DNA of 64,000 bases from Pampus argenteus (lineage: Eukaryota; Chordata; Actinopteri; Scombriformes; Stromateidae): the NCBI GenBank assembly GCA_036937835.1, contig CM072863.1:1601001-1665000 (forward strand). The letters are read 5' to 3'. The position numbers and the translations under genes are program-made. Positions 63,880 to 64,000 of this stretch are shown here, in pieces (position 1 is the first letter of the stretch; each line of letters begins with the position of its first letter). Below the pieces are notes generated by a model that saw nothing but the letters and a program-made list of their open reading frames with translations, had not been told where the DNA came from and did not search any database.

Positions 63880-64000
63880 GGTCAAGCTGGGTTTTTGTCT
63901 TGGCTTGTCACTTCCTGTTTTATTTTGAAAGATAACTCTCCTCTCGTTTCAGGTCACTTGCCCTTCCTCATGTGTCACCGGTCTGATTGTCTTCCCCGCC
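63864..64000 (+). repeat. Start of the gypsy 3' LTR
   Basis: A polypurine tract (GAGGGAGGGG, 63851-63860) is followed by TGTCACACCGCGGTGAGG, a TG-starting LTR edge. The LTR runs off the window. Confidence 0.65.

Larger units (their letters stand above)
59364..64000 (+). mobile_element. Chromodomain Ty3/gypsy LTR retrotransposon, degenerate, 5' end missing
   Basis: Gag zinc knuckle, protease, reverse transcriptase, RNase H, integrase and chromodomain occur in the order of a chromovirus-type gypsy element. The 5' LTR and most of gag are absent: the match starts abruptly at CTGGACTCTCTC (59363), joined to the direct repeat. Stops, frameshifts, internal deletions and a LINE insertion show that it is inactive. 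There is no envelope gene. Confidence 0.9.

Noticed and set aside
59364..64000. Endogenous retrovirus
   Set aside because: No envelope gene, and the integrase ends in a chromodomain, which marks a Ty3/gypsy chromovirus-type retrotransposon.

Overview
The window looks like teleost fish DNA. The genes have many short exons, the introns are AT-rich and full of CA/TG, TA and CCT/CTC microsatellites, and the mobile elements are typical of fish: L2/Maui-like LINEs, a chromodomain Ty3/gypsy element, a Penelope-like fragment with inverted arms, hAT elements and a TTAA-flanked piggyBac-like element. Everything here was read by eye; no alignment or search was run.

Region 1 (1-20060, + strand) is the 3' two thirds of dock3, an atypical Rac guanine-nucleotide exchange factor. 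I trace 41 consecutive exons from the DHR-1 (C2-like) domain through the helical middle and the catalytic DHR-2 domain to the proline-rich tail and stop codon (17510-17512), followed by about 2.5 kb of 3'UTR. Reading phase is consistent from the second visible exon to the stop (1689 codons including stop). The first visible exon carries an apparent one-base frameshift. Several in-frame optional segments are visible: an open 180-nt GC-rich cassette exon at 3332-3511, a 27-nt microexon, two pairs of alternative donors and a skippable 120-nt tail exon.

Region 2 (20218-57652, genes on the - strand, tail-to-tail with dock3) is a tandem array of four 7-12 kb units, each with one B7/butyrophilin-like immunoglobulin gene: leader exon, V-type Ig exon, C-type Ig exon(s), transmembrane exon and a tiny last exon, all joined in phase 1. 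Copies 1, 3 and 4 are intact in frame (269, 274 and 364 residues). Copy 4 has two C-type exons. Copy 2 has a divergent V domain, and its C exon is split by a 2.2-kb hAT element with a perfect 8-bp target duplication; that element contains a second hAT. Every unit also has the same dead Ig C exon with two shared stop codons. Transposons account for most of the length differences between units.

Region 3 (57653-59363) is decayed sequence related to the array, with two copies of a direct repeat that each hold a possible leader exon. It is probably the remains of one or two further units.

Region 4 (59364-64000, + strand) is a degenerate chromodomain Ty3/gypsy retrotransposon (gag zinc knuckle, protease, reverse transcriptase, RNase H, integrase, chromodomain, start of the 3' LTR). 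It is interrupted by an L2-like LINE and broken by stops, frameshifts and deletions.
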